64,000 nucleotides of DNA from Stenogyne calaminthoides (lineage: Eukaryota; Streptophyta; Magnoliopsida; Lamiales; Lamiaceae). The stretch covers positions 8,028,037 to 8,092,036 of the forward strand of contig JBBCBC010000026.1 in NCBI GenBank assembly GCA_037126765.1. The letters run 5' to 3'. The translations under genes and the position numbers were made by a program. How positions within the stretch are numbered: the first letter of the stretch is position 1; each line of letters begins with the position of its first letter. Under the pieces are notes generated by a model. The model made no database searches. It saw only the letters and a list, made by a program, of their open reading frames with translations, and was not told the origin of the DNA. Of the stretch, positions 1 to 11,228 are shown piece by piece.

Positions 1-79
1 TTTTGGAAAAATATTAGCGTCGATAAAATATCAAATATTTTTTAAACGTCGACAGATTGTGTTTTCTCGAAAAATTTCA

Positions 80-473
80 ATTGTGAGTGTGAAATTCCAT
101 GTGTTGAAAAAATTAGAAATCCACAAAGGTGGTGCAACATAATTTTATTTTCCCCTTTTGTTAATTGTTCATGAAGATCCTTCCACCGGATTGTTGGACA
201 AGGGACGAGGAATACTTGAGAAGGTCTTTTGGTGTGTTTCGCATGAACGGGATCCATCTTCTTAATCGGTTGTCACTCAGGAGGTTAGTTCACGAAACTC
301 CTAGCATTCCGCATCGTAGGGATTTATGTGACGAATTTGTATGCATGATTTGTTGTTGAATTATTATTTGAATTAATATAGGATTAATTCATGCTAGTAA
401 TAATTGTTAGAATTAAGTTTGTATTTAAATATTCATCCTGAATAGATCCGAATAATCCATTCCCCAACACTAT
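80..473 (+). mobile_element. Truncated end of a Copia LTR (same family as 25-33 kb)
   Basis: The sequence matches, in reverse complement, the first part of the LTR that starts at 25220. Shared features include the block with ggtggtgcaacata, the stretch around 387-400 and the terminus ending in ccccaaca at 473. The coding orientation of this copy is therefore plus, and what remains is the downstream (R-U5) end of an LTR. No primer-binding site follows 473, so this is the end of a 3' LTR or a solo LTR rather than a 5' LTR. Homology fades upstream of about 80 and no TATA box is left. Confidence 0.75.
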
Positions 474-2240
474 ATCATTCCCGTGATATAGGAATGATCA
501 TTCTTATGATTGGTATGACCTATAAAAAATCTGGGCCCAAATCTTGAAATTAGGTCAAGCCCAACAGTGGTGTAGCCATCAATAAACCCTGGACACTGTC
601 CTGCGCCCAAATGTGTTCTGATGTTGCGGCGCCGTGAAACATGATTCCGGCAAGACTCAACACGGTTGCTGGTATCGATTAGTGACGGTAATGGCGGCTT
701 TCGGCGGCGATGCGATTTCTGACTCGGCGGTTTCGACGAGTGCGGATTCTGGTTGTGCGACGGTATTGGTGCGATGGTGATGCCGGTGGCCTGCAGAAAA
801 TTGCAGTGAGGCGAGCCTGGTGCGCCACTGCTGACGTGGCGATGGTGGCTTCGGTTGCTCTGCTTCAGTTGACGGAGATGGTGATGGAGGCGGTTGAATT
901 GGTGACCTTGGAGTCTCCGTCGTCAGCTATTTAAACGAGGAGTGAGGCCGGTTGATATGGTCTCAGATGGAGACCAAGAAGTTGAACATTCAAGTCGTGG
1001 CACCTCCTCAAAATCTGGTGGCAAATGTGCTCTGTTTTTGGGGTGTGGAAATTTGAGGATTTTTGTATGTATAGGTGTATACATACGTGTAATTTTGGTC
1101 TGTTGGAGTCTCCGGCGGGGGTGTTGGAGCGAATGTGCTCTGTTTTTGCAGTGGTGAGCCGTTGTAGACACCGGAGATGGTGGAGGTGAGGCGGTGCAGC
1201 GGCGCCGATCTTGGGGTTGCTCCGGTGTTGACGCAGGCGGTGGTTCCGGGATTCGCCGGTTTCTGGGAGCTTCATGGGGAAACGAAGAAAATTTGTTCGT
1301 CCATGTAGGTTCCCAACTTCTTGTTGAGAAAAGATTGGCCATGTTACTGTTAATCTGATGCTTTGTTTTTGTACAGGTAGGTACTTGGCCAAAAAATCAA
1401 GATGACAACCTTTGGTTACATTAAAAACATTTTGAGTTGTCTGTTCAAGAAAAAGAGAAGAAATGGTAGTGTTTGAGGCTAGATCTGGGATAGAAAAGTT
1501 TTTCTATTTTTTCACAGATAGTCTTAGGGATTAAGACTTGAAAATAAGAACATTCACTAGCGGTTTTTGTGAGCAGAGATGTGATAGGTATGCCTGCTAA
1601 ATTTTTATGGCAGATGTGTGGGGATAATTTCGGAGAGATTTTCTGGGTTTTTTGGTTCGAAGGTTTGGAGATGGGTTATGAAGATTTGAAGATTTTTAGG
1701 TGTTCTTGATGAATGTGTTCATCGAGATTTTCTTTGAAGATTTGGAGATGAAAATAGAAAGTTCTTGGCGGATATTTCCGATAAAATAGTAGTTTGATTC
1801 TTAAAGAAGATTTCTCTTAAATAATCAATTGTTGTGTACTAAAATATTGGATTAAGAGTAATGTAATTGTGGTTATTTGATTCTAGCAACACAAATAAGT
1901 AAATAATCGTGAATAATCGAATAGAAAAAGAATAAGAACTCTTGAGTTCTTCCCTTTAAATTTTCGGTCTTCTCCTTTACAATATAGAGGATATAAAACT
2001 AAAAATTAAAATGAGAGCAAGATCGATTACAACCGGATCTCTCCTTAGTCTATTTTATATTCAATTTTCTTTGATCGTGGAGGATCAACCCTAAAAATTT
2101 CTTTGTGTTACTTTTGTTTATTCATCTCGACTTTTATCGTTTTTACTCTTCTTTTATTATATACCGCCGAGAGATCTAAAATCTTCGGTTAGGTTAAGAA
2201 ACTTAGTCTATTTTATATTAAATTTTCTTTGATTTGTGGT
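474..2240. other. Gene-free stretch with a GC-rich island
   Basis: No convincing exon was found. Positions 600-1350 are clearly richer in GC than the surroundings and carry overlapping open frames on both strands. Those frames look like composition effects rather than genes: no known domain and no splice-joined continuation. A motif around ttagtctattttatatt occurs twice, near 2047 and 2207, which hints at a decayed repeat. Confidence 0.5.
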
Positions 2241-2248
2241 ACAACAAC

Positions 2249-3268
2249 ATGTGATGACTGATAGGATTGAAAAGTTATCTTGATTCCGACTCACATCTTA
2301 ACGTGCTGCATGCGCAAAAGAGGGAATGTTGCTGTTTTAGAGGTTCGCTTAACGAAAAACTTTGATCTTACTTATATTGAGACTAGTTCATAGTCAAGTT
2401 AATTAGGAAGGGAATCTTCTCACCCGATGTACCAACTGTTTTCATTCTCTATTTTCCCGGTTAACGAAAAACTTTGAAAATTATGTTTCTTGCCGTAAAA
2501 TTTTACTTTCTTAAAAAATATTATATCAGTTTCAAAGTTAATCTAAATTCAATTTCTTTTTATAACACAATTTTATCTTTTTTACAGGACGTGCAAATTA
2601 AAAACATTGAAAATTATGTTTCTTGCCGTTCTTCATTAAATATATGATATCAGTTTCAAAGTTAATCTAAATTCAATTTCTTTCTATAACACAATTTTAT
2701 CTTTTTTACAGGACGTGCAAATTAAAAACATTGAAAATTATGTTTTTCTTGCCGTTCTTCATTGCCCGTGCAATGAGGCATGTGATGACCCCTGATAGGA
2801 TTGAAAAGTTATCTTGATTCCGAATCACATCTTAACGTGCTGGATAATTTGCGCAAAAGAGGGGAATGTTGCTGTTTTAAATTGAGAGGTTCGCTTAACG
2901 AAAAAAAAAAAAACACGAAAGATCTTAATTTGTTTATTGAGACTAGTTCATTTAGTCAGGATGTTAATTAGGAAGGAATCTTCTCATTTCTCGCGATGTA
3001 CCAAACTGTTTTTTCATTCTCTTATTTTCCCCTTAGTATCACATTTAACGAAAAATTTAGTATCTTTGAAAATTATGTTTCTTGCCGTAAATATTTTATT
3101 CATATTTTTAATAAAAAAAAGTATTATATTTTCAATAATTAATTGTTTCAAAGTTAATCTAAATTCAAAAGAAATTTTTTGATAAACACAATTTTATTTC
3201 TGTTTCATTTTTCCTCACAGGACGTGCAAATTAAAATATCATTGAAAATTCCATGTGTCTTGCCGTTC
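2249..3268. repeat. Local tandem duplication of about 0.5 kb
   Basis: Positions 2249-2763 and 2779-3268 are two copies of one segment. Both contain gataggattgaaaagttatc, then gaggttcgcttaacgaaaa, then gagactagttca, then ttacaggacgtgcaaatta or a close variant. Within the first copy a sub-unit of about 122 bp (gacgtgcaaattaaaaacat to the next occurrence) is itself repeated, near 2588 and 2710. The first copy differs from the second mainly by many small deletions. No coding potential was recognised. Confidence 0.7.
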
Positions 3269-3439
3269 TTTATTAAATATATATATTTATCAGTTTCTTC
3301 AAAGAATTAATCTAAAAAAAATTTCTTTCTAAAAAAGAATAAACAAAAATTTATCTTTTTTGAGAATTGGAAAAATAGGAGTCAAATTAAAAAAAATTAT
3401 AAAAACTATGTTTTTTCTTCCGCCGTTCTTTTCTTTTAA

Positions 3440-5553
3440 TGTCATTTAAAAAAGATAAAATGAGTTTTAATTGATGATTTTGGAGATTATTAAAGTAATT
3501 AACTTTTTGTGGTGTAAAAGTAATTGCATAAGATGTAATTTTAAGTTGTTGGAAGGGGATAGTGAAAAATATAGTACTTACTTTATTATCTTTTATGAAA
3601 AGAGATAAACAAATATAAGACCGGAAATTTAAGAAAGAGGATAAACAGGCCTGGACAAATGGAGCATAATATATGTTGAAATATAAAAATTCATGGTTAT
3701 TTTTTTACGGGTAAATTAAATTTATGTTTGTTTTGCTCAAAAAAATCGGAATCGGCGGGAATATCTTTTGAACCGCTGCTGTTCCACGGTTCCGCTTCGG
3801 AACTTTTTTAAATCACGGTTCGGTTCTAGTTCAAAAAACAGAACCCGGGAACCGCCCGGTTCAACCGTGGATAAAAATTCTAGCTTTTGGAGATCCAGGT
3901 CAACGAGTGGATAATTTTAAATGGTTGAAGGAACCGTTCTAGATTGAGTTTTGACCGTTTTTTTTTTTCAATATTTCATCTATAAATGGAAAAAAAATTC
4001 ACACCAAAGTTTATTCATCTCTCTCTCAAAAGTCTCAAAACAATTCTCAAAGAGGTTATTTACATATTATTTACATTATTTATTTTATCTAATTTTCCTC
4101 TATACAATCTATCCCATTTATATTTAGGATGGTTGATTATACTAATACTAGGATTTCATTTCATTTAGTATATTACACTATACCAAACATATAATATCAT
4201 TCCATACATATATTATTTACTATATAATATAAAGTGATCAACCAAACAAACCCTTAGTATCACATTATTGCAATGTTTTTAAATTTCGATCGATCATTGA
4301 AAATGATGCTATATGTTAAAGGGTCCAAGAAAGCCAAACCACCCAACCGAGTCCAATGAAACCCCAACTCCAAGTCGAGCTCAACTTAAGATATTTTTTG
4401 CACGCCACAATAAATTGTGTCTATTAAAGTTCATTGCGTTGACTATATTCTTTTTTGTTGAACAGTTTGTAAAAAAAATCCGGATAGAATGGAATTACTT
4501 CAAACCAACATTTTATGTATATGTGTGTGTATATATATATATAAATGTATTCATATACACTCACCATAAAATTTAATATTATGACCAAAAGTGATTAATT
4601 TTTTCAGAATAATTAATTGTATTCTGCATTTGTGTTTGGTATAATTCAAAGAAATGGGAAAGAGTATGAGTTTGAGGGGATAAGGAATCAAACTCACAGT
4701 CTTAATTAGGATGATTGATTTCCAGTGTTTCATTTCATTCCTCACCCCATAACAAACACATACCATCATTTTTAAAATTATATCACAATTAAATTAATTC
4801 CATATTAAAAGTAGGTAACCCCGTATCACCATTTAATGATGCCCATACCATCATATATATTTAAATTCTTTTTTAACTTCATTAAGAATATAATGGTCCA
4901 AAAAAATATTCTCTTAACTAAAAAAATTATATGTCGAGACATTCAAAATTGTTGATTTTTTTTCATCCTCAATAATGAAACTCAAAAATCTTGACAAAAA
5001 ATTACTTTTTAAATGAGAATTGGCTAAAAATAGTGTTAAATTCTTACAAATCCTTTATATTGATATTTATGAAAAATAAAAAATATTTAAACTAATTCCT
5101 TTTCTATTCTTCTCCCTTTGATCCTAGAGTAAGATTGGATGGATTTATTTGATGTTAAATATTTTTATAATTATTTATTTCCTAATTTTTTCATGTGTGA
5201 AGTTGTTTATTAATATTTAAAAAGATAAAATGAGTTTTAATTGATGGTATTGTAGTCATTTCTACTTTATTATTAAAGTAATTAACTTTTTGTGGTGTAA
5301 AAGTAATTGTATAAACCCTTATGTAATTTTTATTTATCCTTGTTGGGAGGATAGTGAAAAAACGCTATAGTAATATACTTTATTATCTTTTATGAAAAAG
5401 AGAAATAAACAAATATAAGACCGGCAATTTAAGAAAACCAATGGATAAACAGGCCTGGACAAATGGAGCATAATATATTTGTTGATCCAAATCAACGAAA
5501 TATAAAAAACTTCATGGTTATTTTTTTGGACGGGTAAATTAAATTCATGTTTG
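3440..5553. repeat. Dispersed 0.3-kb direct repeat pair (3440-3740 and 5216-5553)
   Basis: The two blocks share long stretches such as aaagataaaatgagttttaa, taactttttgtggtgtaaaa, and aggcctggacaaatggagca. Copy one is shorter through several small deletions. Between them lies AT-rich sequence with no supported gene. Immediately after copy one (3745-3870) there is a cggttc-rich stretch of the kind found at ends of hAT-type plant elements. Confidence 0.65.
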
Positions 5554-5964
5554 TATAGGCATAACATGTCAAGAGATCAATTTCTTTAAATCCCCCTCGC
5601 CCCCCCCAAATTTATTTTTGTAATTTAAAATTTTTTGTAATTACTAATTATCTTGTAATTTGTAAAGTTGTAATAGTTCAATTAATTTGTAATAGTAGAT
5701 TACTAGCTTATTTTAAGTTAGAATTACTATTTTTTTGTATTTTGTATTTTGTATTTTATAATAGTTCATTCAATTATTTCTAAGTTCATTTTGGTATTGT
5801 ACTAATGTTATTGTTATGTTTTAACTTTTTAATTATTGTAATGTAATCTTTAATTTAAATTCTCATATTAACAATAATACAATAATTAAATTTTATCTAC
5901 ATTCTTTCAAATTTTAGATCCAAAAAATCAAGAAAAAAAAAAAAGCAAAAGCTTTAATTAGAAA

Positions 5965-6033
5965 CGGAACGAAACTAAGCCACCTTTTTGGAACCGCCCG
6001 GTTCGAACTTATATTCCAAAACCGTGAGCATCC
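5965..6033. mobile_element. Possible hAT-type element end
   Basis: A cggttc-rich stretch (ggaaccgcccggttcgaac) ends in accgtgagcatccct. Its reverse complement starts with agggatgctcacgg, which fits the loose hAT terminal consensus seen elsewhere in this window (6839). A matching partner end with a target duplication was not found, although 3745-3870 is compositionally similar. Confidence 0.3.
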
Positions 6034-6107
6034 CTTAATAATTCAAGAGATCACTTAAAGGACAAAGTTAGTTGTTAGTACACTAAGCACCCAAACACTC
6101 CACAAAT

Positions 6108-6272
6108 TCACCAAGCCACCTTTTAACTCACATACTCTAATTCGTTCGCACCAAGCCACCTTTTAACTTATATACTCTAATTCGTTCTCAAAGGGAATCG
6201 AACCTGGATCTCTCACTTAATTGAGGAATCCAGTTATCAGGTGGGCTAAGTCACTTGGTTACTTGCAACTTA
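6108..6272 (-). mobile_element. SINE-like tRNA-derived element with 40-bp internal tandem repeat
   Basis: On the minus strand the sequence begins near gcaagtaaccaagtgac and contains an exact RNA polymerase III B-box match, GGTTCGATTCC (plus positions about 6192-6202). Downstream on that strand a 40-bp unit is present twice in tandem (6111-6150 and 6151-6190, starting ccaagccacc on the plus strand). The A-box is poor and the 3' tail is not clear, so the boundaries are approximate. Confidence 0.45.
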
Positions 6273-6569
6273 AATTGTAAGGTATTGCTATAGCACAATA
6301 ATTTGTCCAGCGTTTGATTCATGATGCATCATTTTTGGTATTTTCTTTCAAAATCGATCTCAGTGAAACATGAAATTATGTTTTGAAATGGAAAGTTGTG
6401 ACAAGGGTTGTGCCCACTGAGTTGTGTTTTCCCATTTATTTTATCTTTTAATTAGATTATGTAAATTATTTAAAAATACATACAATATAAAATAAATTTT
6501 CTTAATAAGTTCACTTATATAAAGTTTTAAATTAAAAAGAAAGTATAATTATATATAAAATTATATATA

Positions 6570-8564
6570 CTCCTTCCGTCCACCAAAACATTGCTCACTT
6601 TCTTGATTTGTACGTCCACGAAAAATGTGTTCATTTCCTTTATGGACACACTCATTTTATCTTCACCCTTCAATAATCATTTTATTACTTATATTGTCAT
6701 TGTACTTTACTTACAAAATTCACTTTATTCATAAATGGACCCTATAATATCCTACAACACCCTTACTTTATCTACTTTATCTATTTTTTCTTAAACCATG
6801 TGCCCAAAGAATTGATCACAGTTTTTGTGGACAGATGGTAGGGGTGTTCACGGAGTTTGGAGAAAACTGAACCCGAATCGAAATTCGAACAGAATAGAAA
6901 ATAACTTTTGACTTTTTCTGAACTGAACCGATTTTTTTTGGATATGGACTTTGATATTGCCGAATTAACCGTACCAAAAAATTAAATGAAACCGCATCGA
7001 ACTATACTGAACCAAATATCGATTTAAATTTGTAATAAATTTAATTATTAATTTATTTTATATTAATTAAATTGTATTATAGATTATTGATATCCATGTA
7101 ATTTAATATGAATATATCATATGAATATTTTGGCGAGATATTAAAATATTTACTTCCTTATTTGTGATTTATAATTATCAAGAATCCTATCTGAAAGTGT
7201 GTGTGCGTGTATTTTCAGAGTGTTGTTGAAACTGTTGTGCAACATGTAAAACAACATATGACAGCGAGAGTATAAAAACGCAGGCAAAGGATTTTCAAAA
7301 TTGTGTATAGTCTATAATCAGACTATACGAACCTCGTGGTTAAAAACATCACTATAACAAGTAGTGAGATACACACGAACCTTTTACAAGATTCTAAAAG
7401 GTGTAGTGAAAAACCACACACCAAAAATCAATATATTCAATCAAGTAACTAGTGATCTTATTCAACCTAAAACTCGATCTAATAAGACAAAATCAATACT
7501 GATGGAAAATGTTGGAATAAACTCGACCAGTACAAATAGACATAGCATCGACCCTCACACTCCACTCATGGTTGTGTCTCGGATTCTACTCTCTTAAGTT
7601 TGGAGTAGAGCAAATGGTATTTCACTTTAACTCAAACTTAAATGTCGACCAATGCAGTGTATTTATAGACTTTCGGACCAACTGCATTGTCCTATCCACT
7701 AGGCTTGGATAACCTTGAACATCTCCTCCACTATCTCCATGATCTTGGTGTAACCACCCATGATCTTTCTATTCTCATTCCATTTCAGTGCAACCGCTTG
7801 ACAATATCCGAAATTGTCTTCAACCTGCAATGTAGGAAACATAGAAAAATACATCTAATAAAACAGAGTCAGTGTTAGGAGAAGGACAAATTTATGATGT
7901 TGTGCAGAATGTTGTCCAACATCTGGAACAACATCCGTGCAACATCAACACTATTAAATTCTCAATTTGAAATTATGCATCCTTCCTGTCAAAAAAGAAA
8001 TTATGCATCCTTACTCTCTCATAGCACCTCATGGCTCTGTAGTCTGTATCTCTCATCAATTTGGACCGACGAAAATTCATAATATATTTTTAATGTATAT
8101 TTTATTAGTCATGTTTTAAATATACTATTGATGGTGTCTTGAGTTATTTTATTATTTTTAATCAACTATTATCCTATCATGTAATATGTTTGAGTCCGAA
8201 GGTTAGATGCATGAATATGGTTGAAGAAGTATTGAATTCATGTACATTCTGTGTAGATTGTAGCAATATTCTTAAGAAAATTGTGATTAAAAGAAAAATG
8301 AGGGGTGATAGAAAAAAGAGAGAGAAAAAGGTAATGAAAAAAAATGTTTCTTTGGTCTGATCCGATCTGTTTCGAACCGATTCCGTTATAACCGAAAATC
8401 CATTTCGAACCGTACCTAAAAATTAAAAATCCACAGCCTTCTGAACCGAAGTTTTGGTACGGATACGAACAATCCAATTTCAAATAATTGAATTTTAATA
8501 CGGACACGGATAATTTTAAATATTCATTTTTGTCCGTGCACGTGAACAACCCTAACAAAGGGAG
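6570..8564. mobile_element. Stowaway-like MITE interrupted by a hAT element
   Basis: The left end reads ctccttccgtccaccaaaa just after TA (6568-6569). The right end, split by the nested insertion, reads tttttgtgg at about 6822-6830 and acaaagggag at 8555-8564, followed by TA (8565-8566). Together these give the inverted terminus typical of Tc1/mariner Stowaway elements with TA target duplication. The MITE proper is about 280 bp; the rest of the interval is the hAT insertion 6839-8554. Confidence 0.65.
6839..8554. mobile_element. Non-autonomous hAT-like element nested in a Stowaway MITE
   Basis: Inverted termini tagggg/ttgttcacg: the left end reads taggggtgttcacg and the reverse complement of the right end reads tagggttgttcacg (13 of 14). 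Flanking 8-mers acagatgg (6831-6838) and acaaaggg (8555-8562) match at 6 of 8 positions, consistent with an aged 8-bp target duplication. The ends are rich in gaaccg motifs. The interior (about 7200-7980) has several gttgtgcaaca-like motifs and a short open frame at 7364-7597, but no transposase is recognisable. Confidence 0.65.
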
Positions 8565-8839
8565 TAATATAGACATATTAGTATAAATTTTCATGGTGAA
8601 ATGGGGTTGGATCCTCTTAGGTCAATGAATATTATCTCCCTCCCCGCTTTTGGAATGTACATTTCTTCGTCCCTGCAGCGTAGTGAATTTAATTGGGAAT
8701 TCTCTATCTCAGTACCATTCTTAGCATGATGGTTGGAAGTCATGCCCTATGTTTTCGATCCATGTATCAATCTCCCCTTTTCATCTCATTTTATTCTATT
8801 CCATGATTCCATCTCAATTCACATGTAAAATTATGAATT

Positions 8840-10230
8840 AAAGACTCTTAGGTCCAAAAATCCCACGACACTAACTCATAGGTCCAAGTGGAAATTTTTT
8901 TTACTCCTAGGTCCTAAAACTACATAAAATACCCATATTACCTCCATCCTGAATTCTCTTTCTTCTCCTCCTCAAATCAATCGCCCCCATTCAGTCTCTC
9001 ATTTCTCTTCATCCTTTCTCTCTCTCTAACTTCTCTCTCTTCCCAAAATCTTCGTACCACCACCACCTGCAGCCAATGATGCAGAAAGCTCCGATTTTGC
9101 TGAAATCGGCTATTAAAGTCGGTCATCGCGCAAGACGCCGCCTAGGCGGCCAAGTCGGCTCCTAGTCTAGGCGTTTTTTCTTTAAAAAAAAATAATTCAA
9201 ACGTCGAGAAATTGAGTAGAGAAGAGAGAAGACCAAAAAACATTTCAAAACCCTAAACCCACCTCCCTCGCACCGTGCCCACCGCCGAGTCTGTCTGTCT
9301 CGTGCCGCGCCCGCCACCGCGTCCGGCTGTTTGGCGATTCCCTCATATCCGCCGCTACACGCCCATCTGAAGGAGGCTGCAACCGAAAGTTGAACGGATG
9401 ATTTCAGATTTCAGATTTGAGAGTTCAGATTTGAAAGTTGAAACCGCCGCACACCAATTGAGAGTTCAGGTTTTATTTCAGAAATAATTTTTTATTTTTT
9501 TGGGATATTTGAAAGTTGGGCGGATTTGAAGGGGAAGTTGAGTGATTTTGGGGATGATTGAAGGTTAGCTATTTTTTAGCATATAGTTATATATTTGAAC
9601 GGATGATTGAACAGGTTTTGAATGGGTTTGACTATGTTTTTTGGAAATTAATTTTTTTTTTTTAAAGAACTAGGCGGTCTAGGCGGTCTAGGCGCTAGGC
9701 GGCCGTAAAACGCCCGACTTCTGATTCCGACTTCTGCACCCTTGCCTACAGCACGCCTATGTCGCTGCCGTCACCACCACCACCATATCGTCACCACAAC
9801 CACCACCACCTGATCTAGGGTGGAGACGGTGGCGGCTGATTTAGGGTGGAGACGAGTCCAAGAAAGCCCAATAAAAAACTCAGAGGTCCAACTTGCTTTT
9901 TTAGTTACTTAGAGGTCCAAAATGGGTGTTGAAAAGCCCATAATGCCCTCCAACCCTAATATCAGCCGCCCACTTTCACTATCAATCATTTCTCTTCCAT
10001 CTTTCTCTCTCAACTTCTCATCTCTCTCTCTCTCTCTAACACACGGCGACGTCCAGCGGCCCCACCACCCAACTTGCAGGCGGCAGCACCACCACATTCC
10101 AACACAGGCGCCGCGACAGCGGCGTCTCTGCAAATCGTGGTGGCTCTGCAACTCGGCACGAGACGAAGGCCGCGGCGAACATGTTCGAAATCGCGACGGC
10201 GAAGAACAGGTCCGAAATCATGACGGAGGC
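8840..10230. repeat. Two diverged copies of an 'aggtcc' repeat module
   Basis: Module one (8840 to about 9070, continuing after the hAT element at 9745) and module two (9855-10200) share an order of features. First come three spaced ttaggtccaa/agaggtccaa motifs, then a cccatattacctcc/cccataatgccctcc block, then CT-rich microsatellite-like sequence with ctctctctctaac, then a GC-rich ccacc-rich part. This looks like one old element family present twice. Open frames in the CT-rich and GC-rich parts are unlikely to be genes. Confidence 0.45.
9074..9744. mobile_element. hAT-like non-autonomous element (671 bp)
   Basis: The ends are caatgatgcagaa (left) and, in reverse complement, caagggtgcagaa (right), 11 of 13 identical. 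Flanking 8-mers cctgcagc (9066-9073) and cctacagc (9745-9752) match at 7 of 8 positions, the target duplication length of hAT transposons. Sub-terminal sequence is rich in ctaggcgg motifs on both sides. No transposase frame is present. Confidence 0.75.
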
Positions 10231-10681
10231 ATCTCTGCAACTCGCAAGGTAATCCTCTTTTCGGATATACAACTGTATTTTTTCTAGGTATTTCCTTCAT
10301 TTGTTTCGATTTCATGGGCATTAATACATTTTTGTTACATATCTGACAATTTTTTGGGTTGGCGGAGACGAAAGCGAAACAAACACACTCTAATTTGGTC
10401 GATTTTGTCTTGTTATAGAATTTAGATTTAAAATTGTGGTATAAAATTGTTGGAACTTGATTTGCTATATTCGTGGCATAAAATTGTGGGAAAAATCAGA
10501 TTTGTTTTGCTAGTTTGTTGGAACTTGGAAATGATAAATTTGTGCAGGTTTTTTGCACTTTTGTGGATTGACATTTACTCTGTGAATCAGTGAGAATCTA
10601 CTGACTTCCCTTATTTTTTAAAGAATCTATGCTGCTTGATAGATTAATTTAGGGGTTGTTTTCAACCACACAACTCAAGAG

Positions 10682-11220
10682 CTATGTTTTAAAAATCGGA
10701 ACCGGAAGTTGAGCCGGACGACCCCCAAAAAAAGCTGGACCGGAGTCAGATCGGTTGGGTCGGATTGAGCCGGTGACATCATAATAAATATTATATATAT
10801 ATATATATAGTATGCATGATTTAAAAAAAAAAAAATATAGAGTATGATAAGTGAATATAAAACATCTAAAGTCACTTCAAAGTTCAAACTTAAATTTCTA
10901 AACATAATAGAAATGCCTATTAACATAAATAGTTCCAACTTTCAGGTTTCAACTCCCAAGTATAATAGAAATATCATCAACAATACAAAAGCCACAAGTC
11001 ATTTTTTAGACAAAAAGCCCATTTTTAGACAAAAAACCCATTTTTTATTTTTTTTTTGTTTTTTTTGGTGAAAATCGGCGGTTCACCGGTTCCCGATTTT
11101 TACGATTTTTTTTTGGGGGTGCGGTTTAATAGTGGTACTCTGTACCTCTATTGAGCCGCTGACGGACGGTTCTTCGGTCCGACCGGTCCGACCCTGTCCG
11201 ACCCAAATTTTAAAACAGAG
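10682..11220. mobile_element. hAT-like MITE (539 bp) with perfect 8-bp target duplication
   Basis: The termini are ctatgttttaaaa and, in reverse complement, ctctgttttaaaa (12 of 13). The flanks are identical 8-mers ctcaagag at 10674-10681 and 11221-11228. The sub-terminal regions are rich in ccggtc/gaccgg motifs, with an AT microsatellite at about 10793-10809. It is non-coding. Confidence 0.85.
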
Positions 11221-11228
11221 CTCAAGAG

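Noticed and set aside
923..1392. Minus-strand frames of 139 and 153 codons
   Set aside because: Two overlapping frames in a GC-rich island, low-complexity Pro/Arg/His composition, no recognised family.
7200..7980. Possible solo LTR inside the hAT element (TATA-like tatttatag, gttgtgcaaca motifs near both ends)
   Set aside because: No clear TG...CA borders with a target duplication could be fixed; left as hAT interior.
9909..10321. Several overlapping frames of 78-121 codons on both strands
   Set aside because: They fall in CT-rich and GC-rich repeat sequence, in conflicting frames, with no domain or splice continuation.
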